64,000 bases of DNA from Bradyrhizobium japonicum USDA 6 (GCF_000284375.1 NC_017249.1:7743001-7807000), one strand, 5' to 3'; counted from the first letter of the stretch, positions 45,291-54,642 are shown. A program made the numbers and translations. Notes: generated by a model not told the origin, from the sequence alone.

Positions 45291-45361
45291 TTGGCGAATG
45301 GCGAATAGGGAGTGGCGAATGGGGACGCTTCCATTCGCTATTCACCACTCGCCATTCGCTA
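45291..45361. repeat. inverted-repeat hairpin of TGGCGAATGG units between convergent genes
   Basis: Left arm (45291-45322) and right arm (45331-45361) are inverted copies with about six differences in 31 bases, each made of TGGCGAATGG-type units. It fills the gap between two convergent genes and could end both transcripts. It looks like a dispersed intergenic repeat. Confidence 0.7.
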
Positions 45362-46336
45362 TTTGACGACCCCGATCTCGCGAAAATACTTCATCACGCC
45401 CGGATGGATCAGCTCCGGCTTCGGCGCTGCCGCGACCGTGTTCGACGCCGTGGTCTCGCAGGCCTGCGCGAGCTGCTTGCAGAACGTCGCCTCGACGCCG
45501 TGCAGCGTCTTCGCGAGGCGATAGGCGACGTCATCGGGCAGGTCCTCGCGCGTGAGGACAAAGCTCCACGAGCCGAGCGAGGCGATCGGCTCGGCCTGCT
45601 TCGGATAGGAGCCGGCCGGCACGGTGAGCGGCTTCAGGAACGCATGCTTGGCGCGAATGCGCGTGATCTCTTCAGTGCTGGGCGCAATGAAGCGCGCGCC
45701 TGACGCACCCGATGCCACCGCGGCAAAACCGGGCCAGCCGATGCCGGCGCCCCAAAGTGCTGCAACACGTCCGTCCTCGACCATCGCCGGGCCATCGCCG
45801 GCGCGGTCGAGATAGATCGCCTTGAAATCCTCGTCCTGCTTGAGGCCGAGGCCATCCAGCACGTAGCGCGCCAGGATCGGCAGGCCCGAGCCCTTGGCAC
45901 CGAACGCAACGGGCTGGCCAACCAGATCGCGAATGGTCTTGTACGGACTGTCCGCCCGCACCACGAACATGCCGGGGTTGGAATAGATCGCGGTGAGTAT
46001 CTTCAACCGCACAGGCGCGCGGCCGATGCCGGCAAAGGCCTCGTAGGCCGGCTCGCCCGCGACCAGCGCAAGATCGAGCTCGCCCTTTTCCAGCAGCGGA
46101 ATGTTCTCGTTGCTGCCCTTGGTGTTGCGGGGCGCGATGGTGATTTGCGGATCGGCCGCGTTCATCACTTCCGCAAAGGCGTTGCCATAGAGCGGAAAGC
46201 CGCCGCCGGGCGTCGCGGTGCCCAGGCTGAGTGTCGTGGTCGGAATGGCCTTGCCTCCGGTTTGAGCAGCGGCGGGTCCGGCGAGTGGATTTGCGAGCAG
46301 CGCCGCGCCGAGAAGGATTGTGATTACGAATCTCAT
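45359..46336 (-). CDS. TAXI-family TRAP transporter solute-binding protein
   Basis: Periplasmic binding protein of 325 residues. Signal peptide MRFVITILLGAALLANPLAG then PAAAQ. The mature chain has SLGTATPGGGFPLYGNAFAE and ENIPLLEKGELDLALVAGEP, typical of the TAXI group, which works with TRAP membrane subunits for carboxylates such as glutamate. ATG 46336 is chosen; the frame extends to 46432 without a signal peptide. TRAP membrane genes are absent nearby, so it is an orphan receptor. It is divergent from the next binding-protein gene. Confidence 0.88.
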   Translation of the reverse strand: MRFVITILLGAALLANPLAGPAAAQTGGKAIPTTTLSLGTATPGGGFPLYGNAFAEVMNAADPQITIAPRNTKGSNENIPLLEKGELDLALVAGEPAYEAFAGIGRAPVRLKILTAIYSNPGMFVVRADSPYKTIRDLVGQPVAFGAKGSGLPILARYVLDGLGLKQDEDFKAIYLDRAGDGPAMVEDGRVAALWGAGIGWPGFAAVASGASGARFIAPSTEEITRIRAKHAFLKPLTVPAGSYPKQAEPIASLGSWSFVLTREDLPDDVAYRLAKTLHGVEATFCKQLAQACETTASNTVAAAPKPELIHPGVMKYFREIGVVK

Positions 46337-46443
46337 GATGAGTCCCGGCCGCCCCGCGTCAACATCGACTTGCGGCGATGTAGGCAGCGGGCGGATTTTG
46401 TGAAAGCATGCCGCCCAACGACAATAGAACAATGGGAGACGTC

Positions 46444-47421
46444 ATGTTGCGAATTTTGCGTAACACTGTTTTTGGGCTGCTTTTTCTTTCAACTCTCCTC
46501 AACGCCTCCCCTCCCGCCTCCGCCGCCGGCTACCCCGACCGCCCCGTGCACTGGATGATCGGCTTCGCCGCCGGCGGCCCGGTCGACATCGTGGCGCGGA
46601 TCATGGCGCAGGCGCTGTCGGATCGCCTCGGCCAGCAATTCATCGTCGAGAACCGTGCCGGCTCCGGCGGCAACATCGCCGCTGCCGCCGCGATCAATTC
46701 GCCGGCCGACGGCTACACGCTGCTGTTCGTCGCCCCCAACAACGCGATCTCGACCTCGCTCTACAAGAAGCTGCCTTACGATTTTCTGCGCGACACCGTG
46801 CCGGTGGCCAGCATCATGCAGCTCACCAACATGCTGGTCGTCTCCAACGCGTTCCCGGCGAAGACGGTTCAGGAGTTCATCGACTATTGCAAGGCCAATC
46901 CCGGCAAGATCTCCTTTGCCTCGTCCGGCAACGGCACCTCGGTGCACATGTCGGCGGAGCTGTTCAAGGCGATGACCAAGTGCGACATGATCCACGTGCC
47001 CTATCGCGGCTCGGCGATCGCCTTCCCCGACATCATCTCGAACAAGGTGCAGCTGATCTTCGACAACCTCCCCTCCGCGCTCGAGCAGTCGCGCGGCGGC
47101 AATGTCCGCGCGCTCGGCGTCACCTCGCCGCAGCGCTGGCCGAGCGTGCCTGACGTGCCCGCAATCGCCGAGACGATCCCCGGCTTCGAATCGGTCGGCT
47201 TCTACGGCATCTCCGCGCCGAAGGGCACGCCACCCGAAATCGTCGAGACCCTCAACAAGGCCGTCGGCGAGGCGTTGAAGGACCCGAAGGTCATCGCGCG
47301 GCTGACCGAGAATGGCGGCATCCCGCGGCCGATGACGCCCGCCGAGTTTGGCAAGCTGGTCACTGATGAGACCGAGAAGTGGAAGAAGGTCGTGGAGTTC
47401 GCCGGGGTTTCGGTGGACTAG
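46444..47421 (+). CDS. Bug/TctC-type tripartite tricarboxylate transporter substrate-binding protein
   Basis: Exported binding protein of 325 residues. Signal peptide region MLRILRNTVFGLLFLSTLLN then ASAAGYPDRPVHWMIGFAAG, the typical Bug start. ENRAGSGGNIAAAAAINSPA and FASSGNGTSVHMSAELFK carry the family's ligand-binding loops. ATG 46444 has GGGAGA before it. Bug proteins are greatly expanded in Bordetella and rhizobia and mostly lack adjacent tctAB genes, as here. Ligand unknown, probably a carboxylate. Followed by an inverted repeat CGGAGGG-N10-CCCTCCG at 47465-47488 that may end the transcript. Confidence 0.9.
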   Translation: MLRILRNTVFGLLFLSTLLNASPPASAAGYPDRPVHWMIGFAAGGPVDIVARIMAQALSDRLGQQFIVENRAGSGGNIAAAAAINSPADGYTLLFVAPNNAISTSLYKKLPYDFLRDTVPVASIMQLTNMLVVSNAFPAKTVQEFIDYCKANPGKISFASSGNGTSVHMSAELFKAMTKCDMIHVPYRGSAIAFPDIISNKVQLIFDNLPSALEQSRGGNVRALGVTSPQRWPSVPDVPAIAETIPGFESVGFYGISAPKGTPPEIVETLNKAVGEALKDPKVIARLTENGGIPRPMTPAEFGKLVTDETEKWKKVVEFAGVSVD

Positions 47422-47767
47422 GGGCGGCCCTTCGCGGCGTGCAGTAGCGCGCCGGTAAGGCATTCGGAGGGACCTGCAGGCCCCTCCGGAATCAAAATGT
47501 GGGAAAACAACCCCATGCACAGTAGAAAAGCCGTTTGATCACAGTGGGTTACCGAAACGGAAAAACGGGCCCCTCGCGAGCCGATTTGACTCGTCGGGCA
47601 AAACAGGAGCATAAGGGCATCATCGCCATTTTCGGTTATTCGAAAATCATCGGCCATGCTGCGCCAGGGGTTTCCATCCACTGGTGCCAGCATTGCACCC
47701 CCGCCTCCATCCCTGTAAACGAACCGCGCACCGTTGCCGGCCGCACATCCGCGGCCGTCTCGCGGCG
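47422..47767. other. gap before the tRNA gene
   Basis: No gene is seen in 346 bp. It holds the inverted repeat at 47465-47488 downstream of the Bug-type gene and then the presumed promoter region of the tRNA. Confidence 0.5.
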
Positions 47768-47843
47768 GGGCCTGTAGCTCAATGGTTAGAGCCGGCCGCT
47801 CATAACGGTCTGGTTGCAGGTTCGAGTCCTGCCGGGCCCACCA
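47768..47843 (+). tRNA. tRNA with anticodon CAU, tRNA-Ile2 (lysidine-modified) type
   Basis: A complete 76-nt cloverleaf. Acceptor GGGCCTG pairs with CGGGCCC; D arm GCTC/GAGC with GG in the loop; anticodon stem GGCCG/CGGTC around the loop CTCATAA; T arm GCAGG-TTCGAGT-CCTGC; encoded CCA. The CTCATAA loop with GGGCC acceptor is characteristic of the minor isoleucine tRNA whose C34 becomes lysidine, rather than of methionine tRNAs, though automatic tools often call it Met. Three partial or damaged copies follow in the next 9 kb. Confidence 0.92.
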
Positions 47844-47915
47844 GCCTTCGCTCGCTTCGCGAGCTTCGGCTAGGCAAGCCGGTGCCACAAATGGCAAGCG
47901 AAGCGGGCGAAGGCT
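47843..47915. repeat. inverted repeat directly after the tRNA
   Basis: Arms AGCCTTCGCTCGCTTCG (47843-47859) and CGAAGCGGGCGAAGGCT (47899-47915), one mismatch, 39-base spacer. It may terminate the tRNA transcript or be a dispersed repeat that settled beside the tRNA. Confidence 0.6.
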
Positions 47916-48120
47916 GCCGCGCCGAAGCCCAACGGGCGAAGGCGGGCTGCGAAATCAATGATTTGGGCCTTGACCGAATTTTCCGGTGGACCGGTTGATT
48001 TTGTTGGAGCCAGACATGATCAAGATCGCGACACTCCCCGTTGCGACACGCGACGCCCGCGAGCGCATCCAGCGGCGGATGTGTGGCGCCGTTCCTGCCT
48101 CTCTCATTCCGGGACTGAAC

Positions 48121-49770
48121 ATGCGCAAGCTTCTGGCGATTTTGGTGATCTCGTGCTGGGCCACTTCGGCTTACGCACAAAAGGCCGACCTCATTGTCAC
48201 GAACGCTAAGATCGTGACGCTGGATCCCGCATCGACGATCGCGCAGGCTCTCGCAGTCCGCGACGGCAAGATCGTTGCAGTTGGCGGCAACGATGCCATG
48301 GAAGGCCTGATCGGGCCCGCGACACGCCGCGTCGACGCAGGCGGACGCACCATCATTCCGGGATTGATCGATTCCCATATTCACGCCGTGCGCGCCGGCC
48401 TCACCTACGCAACCGAGGTCAACTGGATCGGCGCCAAGACCATCGGCGAGGCCATGGAACGCTTGCGCCAGGCGGCCAAAGCGCGTCCGGCGTCCTGGAT
48501 CATCGTGGCCGGTGGCTGGAGCGAATTGCAATTCGCGGAGAGGCGGCGGCCGACCCTGGCCGAGGTGATGTCGGCTGTTCCCGACAATCCCGCTTACATC
48601 CAGCTGTTCTATTCGGCGGTGCTGATGACGCCGAAAGCGCAGCAAGCCCTCGGGATGTCCGCGGATCAGTTGCCGGCCGGCATCACGGCCGAACGCGCCG
48701 CGTCGGGCGAAACCACGGGCTGGTTCAACGGCTCCATTGTCAGCATCTCCGCGCTGTTCGATCGCCTGCCGAGACCGAATTTCGAAGAGAATGTCGCCGG
48801 AACCCGGCAGTTCTTCACGGAGCTCAATCGTCTCGGAATTACCGGGATCGTGGATCCCGGCGGCTTCAGCATTTATCCCAGCCACTACGCCGCCCTGCAA
48901 AAGCTCTGGCGTGAAAAATCACAGTCGGTGCGAGTCGCCTACAGCCTGTTCGCCCAAAATGTCGGCGCGGAATTCGAGGAGTACAAAACTCTCACGCCGT
49001 TCCTGCCGATGGGATTCGGCGACGACATGCTGCGATTCAACGGAATCGGCGAGCGGATCACCGGCGCCATGTACAACAACAACGCGCCCGACGCGGCCAC
49101 CAAGGAAAAGTTCCTCGAGATCATTCGTTGGGCGGCCAAACAAGGGCTGACGGTCACCATCCACTGGCAGGAAGACAAATCCGTCCATCACCTCCTCGAC
49201 CTGTATGAAGAGGTCAACAAGGAGACGCCGATCGCGCCGCTGCGCTGGTCCATCGCCCATCTCGATAACACCTCATCCGAAACGCTGGCGCGGATGAAGG
49301 CTCTCGGCGTCGGCTGGACCATGCAGGACGCCATGTATCTCGGAGGCGACCGTATCGTGGCGCAGGCCGGCGAAGCCGCGCGCAGCATGCCGCCCATCGT
49401 TATGGCGTTGCGTACAGGCGTCCATGTCGGGGCCGGCACGGATGCGCATCGGGTCGCATCCTACAATCCGTTCGTGGCACTGCAATGGATGCTCGACGGC
49501 AAGACCGTCGGCGGACTATCGACGCGCGGCCCGGACGAAACACCCAGCCGCGAAGATGCCTTGCGGCTCTACACCGTGGGAAGCGCCTGGTTCTGCTTCG
49601 ACGATACGCGGCGCGGTACGCTCGAAAACGGCAAGCTCGCCGACTTCGCGATTCTCGATCGGGATTTCATGTCCGTCCCCGTCGAGCAAATTGGTGCCAC
49701 GGCGTCTCTGCTGACGGTGGTGGGCGGCAAGGTCGTCTACGCAGCGGATGTTTTCTCGAACGCGAAATAA
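48121..49770 (+). CDS. exported amidohydrolase of YtcJ-like family
   Basis: Metal-dependent hydrolase of 549 residues with a signal peptide (MRKLLAILVISCWATSAYAQ). The N-terminal urease-like sheet has LIVTNAKIVTLDPAS; the metal site HxH is in GLIDSHIHAVRAG; a later His appears in LTVTIHWQEDKSVHH and another in RWSIAHLDN; the metal Asp is in GAGTDAHRVASYNP. This is the amidohydrolase_3 (YtcJ) type, which includes N-substituted formamide deformylase; the substrate is unknown. ATG 48121 chosen for the signal peptide; the frame opens at 47986. It lies between an intact and a damaged tRNA copy, so it may be imported cargo. Confidence 0.88.
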   Translation: MRKLLAILVISCWATSAYAQKADLIVTNAKIVTLDPASTIAQALAVRDGKIVAVGGNDAMEGLIGPATRRVDAGGRTIIPGLIDSHIHAVRAGLTYATEVNWIGAKTIGEAMERLRQAAKARPASWIIVAGGWSELQFAERRRPTLAEVMSAVPDNPAYIQLFYSAVLMTPKAQQALGMSADQLPAGITAERAASGETTGWFNGSIVSISALFDRLPRPNFEENVAGTRQFFTELNRLGITGIVDPGGFSIYPSHYAALQKLWREKSQSVRVAYSLFAQNVGAEFEEYKTLTPFLPMGFGDDMLRFNGIGERITGAMYNNNAPDAATKEKFLEIIRWAAKQGLTVTIHWQEDKSVHHLLDLYEEVNKETPIAPLRWSIAHLDNTSSETLARMKALGVGWTMQDAMYLGGDRIVAQAGEAARSMPPIVMALRTGVHVGAGTDAHRVASYNPFVALQWMLDGKTVGGLSTRGPDETPSREDALRLYTVGSAWFCFDDTRRGTLENGKLADFAILDRDFMSVPVEQIGATASLLTVVGGKVVYAADVFSNAK

Positions 49771-49838
49771 GAGCTGGAGCGTTCCAATACCAGGGGATTG
49801 CGGTGACAGTGCGCCCAATGACCCCGGCCGTTTTCTCG

Positions 49839-49911
49839 CGGCCTGTAGCTCAGTTAGAGCCGGCCGCTCATAACGGTCTGGTTGCAGGTTCGAGTCCTGC
49901 CGGGCCCACCA
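49839..49911 (+). pseudogene. damaged second copy of the CAU tRNA
   Basis: A 73-nt sequence nearly identical to the tRNA at 47768, but the first base is C instead of G, so the first acceptor pair is lost, and three bases are missing from the D-loop (AGTTA instead of AATGGTTA), removing the GG pair needed for tertiary contacts. From the anticodon arm to CCA the two are identical. The leader sequence upstream is also partly shared. Unlikely to be a functional tRNA. Confidence 0.8.
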
Positions 49912-49993
49912 GTCGCCGGGCAAGCCGCCAGACGGCTTGAGCGTCGCGTCCGCTGCGACCACGTTGTGACGAGATAGTGCAGGCTTTATCGGC

Positions 49994-50083
49994 CTAAAAT
50001 CGCTCAGGTCGCAGCAGGGCGTAGATCAAGTAGAACAGCAGGCCGACAGCGACGAGAGCTGCGAGTGAATAATCGAAGGGCAT
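49994..50083 (-). CDS. kdpF: orphan KdpF, small subunit of the K+-transporting ATPase
   Basis: A 29-residue peptide beginning MPFDYSLAALVAVGLLFYLI and ending YALLRPERF. The single membrane helix with the (L/V)YALLRPE(R/A)F ending is the KdpF pattern. AGGAGAA seven bases upstream of the ATG is a strong ribosome site. KdpF stabilises the KdpABC potassium pump and is normally followed at once by kdpA. Here the sequence downstream on the same strand is the damaged tRNA copy and the 3' end of an opposite-strand gene; kdpA, kdpB and kdpC are missing. This looks like the surviving first gene of a lost operon. Confidence 0.85.
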   Translation of the reverse strand: MPFDYSLAALVAVGLLFYLIYALLRPERF

Positions 50084-50409
50084 TATCGTTCTCCTCAGCC
50101 GTTTGCGGGTGCGCAACCCTCCGCAAGAGGAAACCCAGTCCTAGCGATTGCATGGCAACGTCGAGGTGTCCTTGTCGCGCTTGCCCCCAGGGCGACCTTG
50201 GCGGTCCGGGAAAGAAGCTTGCGATGGATCAATAACAATAGCGCTTGGCTGCATGTCGCAAATATGTTTTTCAGATGAGAGTTACGCTAACATTATAGGA
50301 AAGCAAGCGTCGGGCACTTCGGCGCTACGCAGGCGAACCCAAAGCGAGGCGCTTGACGCCAGTTCAGACAACTCGCACATCTAGGCGAACCGTCCAACGA
50401 ACGCCATCA
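50084..50409. other. 326-bp gap upstream of kdpF
   Basis: Presumed old promoter region of the kdp operon (minus strand) plus unassigned sequence. It is more AT-rich around 50225-50300 than the flanking genes. No clear gene is seen. Confidence 0.4.
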
Positions 50410-50880
50410 ATGCGCGATTTTGCATCGCAACTCGATCAGACACCCATGGCCTCACGCCCAAGCGTCCGCATCGCCCGAACAGCCCGCTCCAAAGCAGAGT
50501 CGGATTTTGCCACATGGCTTATGATGGCCAAGCTCGGTAGCTTCGATGACTTGCCTCCAAATGCGCAGGGGTTCTTGCTCAGCTATAGGGCCAGGCTCGA
50601 GCGGATGAGCGAAGCCGAGTCGACAGCGGTGGCAGTGCGCGAGGTCTACGCCAGCTATTATAGCGAGATGGGAGGTATCGGCGCGCCGCCAGAACTAGAA
50701 ACCGTCGCTACATCCGTGGATAACACCGTCGCGCGTTCTGAGCGACCGCGCAGGCCTCCGCCGGCTCGGTTGGCCGCGCGCCCTCCCGACAGGCCAGCCG
50801 CCCGAAGATCCGTGCCGGCCCTGCTGATTTTCGCAGCCATGGTGGCTCTGATCGCCGCCTACAGGTTTCTGACGAATTGA
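50410..50880 (+). CDS. hypothetical protein with C-terminal membrane anchor
   Basis: Predicted protein of 156 residues of no recognised family. It has a Ser/Arg-rich N-terminus, a helical central part (FATWLMMAKLGSFDDLPPNA then SYRARLERMSEAESTAVAVR), a Pro/Arg-rich linker (ERPRRPPPARLAARPPDRPA), and a single membrane helix at the very end (VPALLIFAAMVALIAAYRFL). The frame also allows a TTG start at 50353. The linker plus tail anchor suggests a cytoplasmic domain held at the membrane. It sits inside the eroded tRNA-associated region. Confidence 0.55.
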   Translation: MRDFASQLDQTPMASRPSVRIARTARSKAESDFATWLMMAKLGSFDDLPPNAQGFLLSYRARLERMSEAESTAVAVREVYASYYSEMGGIGAPPELETVATSVDNTVARSERPRRPPPARLAARPPDRPAARRSVPALLIFAAMVALIAAYRFLTN

Positions 50881-51485
50881 GGTCGGCCCATCAGCTTCGC
50901 CAGGTTAGCGTCGGCTGGCGCCAGCTTCCTTCGCGACCTTGCTGATGCAGACCGCAAATATGGCAGCCTTACATTCCTCGCGACTCTCGGCGCGCTTTCC
51001 GGAAACGCCGCCATGAAGGGCACAAAGCTGTCGGGGACGACGGCGCGCATTGTCGCCTGTGACGCTCACCCTCGCTGGAGTTCATTCACGCGGTCATTAT
51101 ATCGGAGCCTTTTTGGCCGCCTCGCTTCTTTACGTCGCTTCACCTATGTTCCGGAATGGTCGTCTGGGTTGATCCCCAAAAGCCCAGCGGCAACCAAGGC
51201 CTTCGACAATCGCTGGAAAGGCGCGGCCTTGTGATCGAGGCAGGGACCAATCATGAATGTGGCTGCGCCGTTTCGGCGCGTCGACGCGAATGTATCCGGT
51301 CCGCAAAGCCGCGTACCGCAACATGATCTGCGACACCGGCGGCGGCGGCCCGGCCGTCCGTGTCGTCCCGCGGACACCTGACACACAGTTCAAGCGCACC
51401 GTGGGATCACTGCGCCGCATCACCACGCACCTCGGAAGGCAATGTAATTCCAGCCGCGGAGCACCTCACGCACAGGATAAGGCCA
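50881..51485. other. 605-bp region without a supported gene
   Basis: Only short unsupported frames. On the minus strand, around 50920-51050, a Cys-containing stretch (ESREECKAAIFAVCISKVAK) looks protein-like and ends in a stop, but no start codon or ribosome site can be found, so it may be a 5'-truncated relic. Confidence 0.4.
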
Positions 51486-52894
51486 ATGGCAAAGACCGGA
51501 GACAGCCTCAGTGCTGAGGAGCGCCGCATCACAAGAACCGTGTCGCATGTTGCGGGTGCGATCCTCGTCGGCGTCCAGACCCCAGGCGTCGATGACGACG
51601 CACATGCCGCGAGCCTTGCGGAGTTGGGCCGATTGGTGAATACGCTCGGTTACGAGGTTGTCGGCACGATATCGCAGAAGCGCGACGAACTCGACGGCGC
51701 AACGGTGCTGGGCAAGGGACGAATTGAGGAACTCGCGGCGATCACCGGCGGGAGCGGCGTTGTCGGTCCGGCGGCACATGTCCGCCAGTCAAAGGCCCGC
51801 GAGCGATTTGAAGACGCCGACAGGAGGAAGCCGAATGCCGGGCAAATCGAGCCTGATCCGGAGTCTCCGCCGAAGCCGGCGTTCGTGATCGTCGATCACG
51901 ACATCTCACCGAACCAGGCACGCAACATCGAGCGTGCCACTGGTGCACAGGTCCTGGACAGGACCGGCGTGATCGTGGAGATTTTCCATCGCCATGCGCA
52001 TAGCCGGGAGGCGAAGTTGCAGGTCGAGATGGCGCGGCTGAAGTATATCGCGCCGCGCTTGAGGGAATCGTGGTCGGCTGGCGAGCGGCGGCAAGGCTAC
52101 GGTGCGGGCGAATCCGATCTCGAACTCGAGCGACGCAAGATCCGCGACCGCATTGCCGAGTTGAAGGAGCAACTGGAGGCGATCCGGCGGGATAGCGACC
52201 ATCGTCGCGACGCACGCCGCGATCAACCTCGGGTCGCGCTGGTCGGGTACACAAACGCCGGCAAGTCGTCGCTTATGCAAGCCCTCACGGATGGCGAGGT
52301 CCTGGTCGCCGACAAGCTCTTCGCGACGCTCGATACGACGGTGCGCGCTCTGCAGCCGGAGACCAAACCGCGCATACTCGTCTCTGATACAGTGGGATTT
52401 ATCAAGAAACTGCCGCACGACCTCGTGGTGTCGTTTCGATCCACGCTTGCAGAGGCGCTGGAAGCATCCCTTCTGCTATTCGTGGTCGACGCATCCGATC
52501 CGACGTACGAATCCCAGCTTGAGGTGACCCACAACGTACTGCGCGAGATCGGCGCGGAGATCGTTCCTTTCGCGCCTCCTCCTCAACAAGATCGATCGCG
52601 TTAGCGAGGCGGACCGCACCCCGCTCCGCGCAAAGCACCCGGACGCGATCCTGCTCTCCGCAAGGTCACCGGCGGACCTGGCGGCGCTGCGTGAGACGAT
52701 CACCACATTCTTCGAAGTTGCGATGGTGGAGGAGGAGTTCGTGGTGCCCTATGCGAAACAGGGGGATGCTCAGCGACGTGTATCAGCATGCGCACGTGCT
52801 GTCCGAAACCTACGACGCCACGGGCCGGATCATAAAGGTGCGCGGCTTCCCCGGTGTAATCGCGCGCCTACGAAGAACCCTTTCCTTGTCCTGA
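51486..52894 (+). pseudogene. hflX: hflX-like ribosome-associated GTPase gene with two frameshifts
   Basis: Reads as a full HflX (about 468 residues) only if two extra bases are removed. HflX binds GTP and the 50S subunit and splits stalled ribosomes. The N-terminal HflX domain (GYEVVGTISQKRDELDGATV, KPAFVIVDHDISPNQARNIE) and the G domain (VALVGYTNAGKSSLMQAL, SDTVGFIKKLP) are intact to 52567. At the T-run 52568-52570 one T too many shifts the frame; LLLNKIDRVSEADRTPL follows in the next frame. At the G-run 52761-52765 one G too many shifts it again, after which MLSDVYQHAHVLSETYDATG runs to the end. Either a recent pseudogene or two sequence errors. As read, the product stops at 52604, losing the NKID motif. 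Confidence 0.88.
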
Positions 52895-52954
52895 GCCCAA
52901 CCTGAAACAGATGAATTCGATCGACGCCGAATGCCTGCAGCGCGAGGCGGGTAT

Positions 52955-53967
52955 CTAAGCCCTGCCCGACGATTCACGTGTCAAGCCTCGCCGGCCGCGC
53001 GCCACAAGCAGGAGATGGGTGGCCCGATCCATGAACTCCAGGATCGCGTCATACGTCCTCTCAAGCCGATCGAGTTCATCGGCGACATGACTATCATGCG
53101 CCGACGACACTGGATTCCACCGAGCGTCCGGCATGAATCGATTGTGGAACAGGTCGAGGCCCCGCAGATCTTCGACGTCGAAATGCCGAGCGAAGTGGCT
53201 TCGCAATTCGACTGCAGTAAACAGGTGAAAGCCGAATGCCATATGTCGACCGTCGCCAAGGTCGATTTCACACCGGTCCTTGACGTGATCATGTTTCAAG
53301 CGGCGGACGTTCTCTACAGATTCGACGAAGGCCGTTGGAGTGCTGCCAACCGGCCGCACAGTGGTTACGAAATGCCCCGACGTAACGCGTGCGATCTCCG
53401 CCGAGACATCCGTGAGCCTTTCAACAGGCAGATGGCTGAGAGCACTGTACAGGCAGAGCGTGATATCGACCGAGGAATCGGGGCTCCGGGCAACCGGTCC
53501 GTAAGGTCTGCGACGTCAAATGTGAGATTCACGCCAGGAAGGCTGGAAAGATTTCCAGCCGCCAGGCAGGCCCGCTGGATCTGTGCCTGCGCAATGTCAA
53601 ATCCGCGCGCGGTGATGCTGCTGAACCCGAGCGCGTGCGCGCGTACAACCAGTCGCCGTAGCCACGTACCGGGCCCGCAGCCCGCATCGAGCAACCTGAC
53701 GGATTTTGCCCCGGAGGCCCGCAGGTCAACCAGTTTTGCCTCGAGCACGGCCCAGACCCGCCGATCCGCATATGCATGCGCGCCGTCAAAGGAAAATGGC
53801 TGCGAAGGATCACCATCGGCATAAGAGGCGTAATCGTCACCAGCCTGGTTGTAGATGTCGGCGATGTCATCTGACGCGTCGTCTGCTGAGACAGAATACC
53901 CGTTTCCGTGCGAACCGGTCAGGCCTGACGCCCATTTGCGTGAAGGAATTGAATCCTGATCAACCAT
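52955..53967 (-). pseudogene. class I SAM-dependent methyltransferase gene with one frameshift
   Basis: Would encode about 337 residues if one missing base is restored. The first part has the SAM-binding loop VRLLDAGCGPGTWLRRLV and ARGFDIAQAQIQRAC, up to DLTDRLPGAP. At about 53479-53483 a base is missing; the continuation in the next frame reads SSVDITLCLYSALSHLPVER and continues GHFVTTVRPVGSTPTAFVES to the stop at 52955. As read, the frame ends after a nonsense tail at 53365. ATG 53967 is used. No specific substrate can be named. It is convergent with hflX, which is also broken. Confidence 0.8.
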
Positions 53968-54321
53968 AATTAAGTGCTTTCGATCGCATACGTCCCGCAT
54001 GCTGGCAACGCGCTAGTCACTCGGACTTCCTCTGATGGACAGAGTACGGCGATAGCCTTCATCGCAAATCGGGCTCGCGTCATTCCGATCGGCAGATATT
54101 CTGGGCTCGTTCGCCACGGCTGCCTGGGCATAGTGACGGCAGTTGCCTGGATCATGCGTCCGGGTTGATAGGAAATCGAGAGCAATGGCCGCTGCGATTC
54201 ATAAGCGCGACATATCGAACCGCACCAGTTTCGCACCAGAAACGACATGACCAAATCGCAACGAACGCGATCGGACGCAGACGAAAGCACAATAAGGCCA
54301 ACGAACCTGATCGATGTTCGC
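53968..54321. other. 354-bp region without a supported gene
   Basis: Frames on both strands are short and lack recognisable features. It lies between the broken methyltransferase gene and the 3' tRNA fragment. Confidence 0.4.
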
Positions 54322-54369
54322 CCGCTCATAACGGTCTGGTTGCAGGTTCGAGTCCTGCCGGGCCCACCA
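54322..54369 (+). pseudogene. 3' fragment of the CAU tRNA (attachment-site-like)
   Basis: 48 bp identical to the 3' two-thirds of the tRNA at 47768, from the anticodon stem (CCGCTCATAACGG) through the T arm to CCA and one base beyond. Upstream of it the similarity stops abruptly. Site-specific integrases that insert in tRNA genes leave exactly such a 3' copy at the far end of an island. Confidence 0.85.
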
Positions 54370-54382
54370 GTAAGTCAATCGC

Positions 54383-54496
54383 TTAGCAGGCTTTCATTTC
54401 TCCCCTGGTTGAGTACCACAGCAGCAGCGCCGCGTATTGCTGCTCATGGATCGCATTCAACAGGCCCAAACCAGACTTTTGCATTGATTTGGCCAT
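54383..54496 (-). CDS. very small hypothetical protein
   Basis: 37 residues starting MAKSMQKSGLGLLNAIHEQQ. AGAGGAA lies eight bases before the ATG, which is the main support. The frame continues upstream (to 54622) with PRPAWRRERQQEELAM, reminiscent of DUF1127-like small proteins, so it might be a fragment of such a gene. Confidence is low. Confidence 0.3.
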   Translation of the reverse strand: MAKSMQKSGLGLLNAIHEQQYAALLLWYSTRGEMKAC

Positions 54497-54642
54497 CGCC
54501 AATTCCTCTTGCTGGCGCTCGCGGCGCCACGCCGGTCTCGGGATGCTGATCAACCAGTGAAGAATGATCGCGGCGGCCTCGAACATCGCGATATCGCGAT
54601 CGACGGATCGGAATCCGGCCATTCGGGTTTATCTTCAGATCC

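Noticed and set aside
49839..49911. Calling the second CAU tRNA copy functional
   Set aside because: The first acceptor pair is C-C and the D-loop lacks the GG needed for folding; it is listed as a pseudogene instead.
50920..51050. Protein-like Cys-containing stretch on the minus strand
   Set aside because: No start codon or ribosome site in frame; at most a truncated relic, so it was not listed as a gene.
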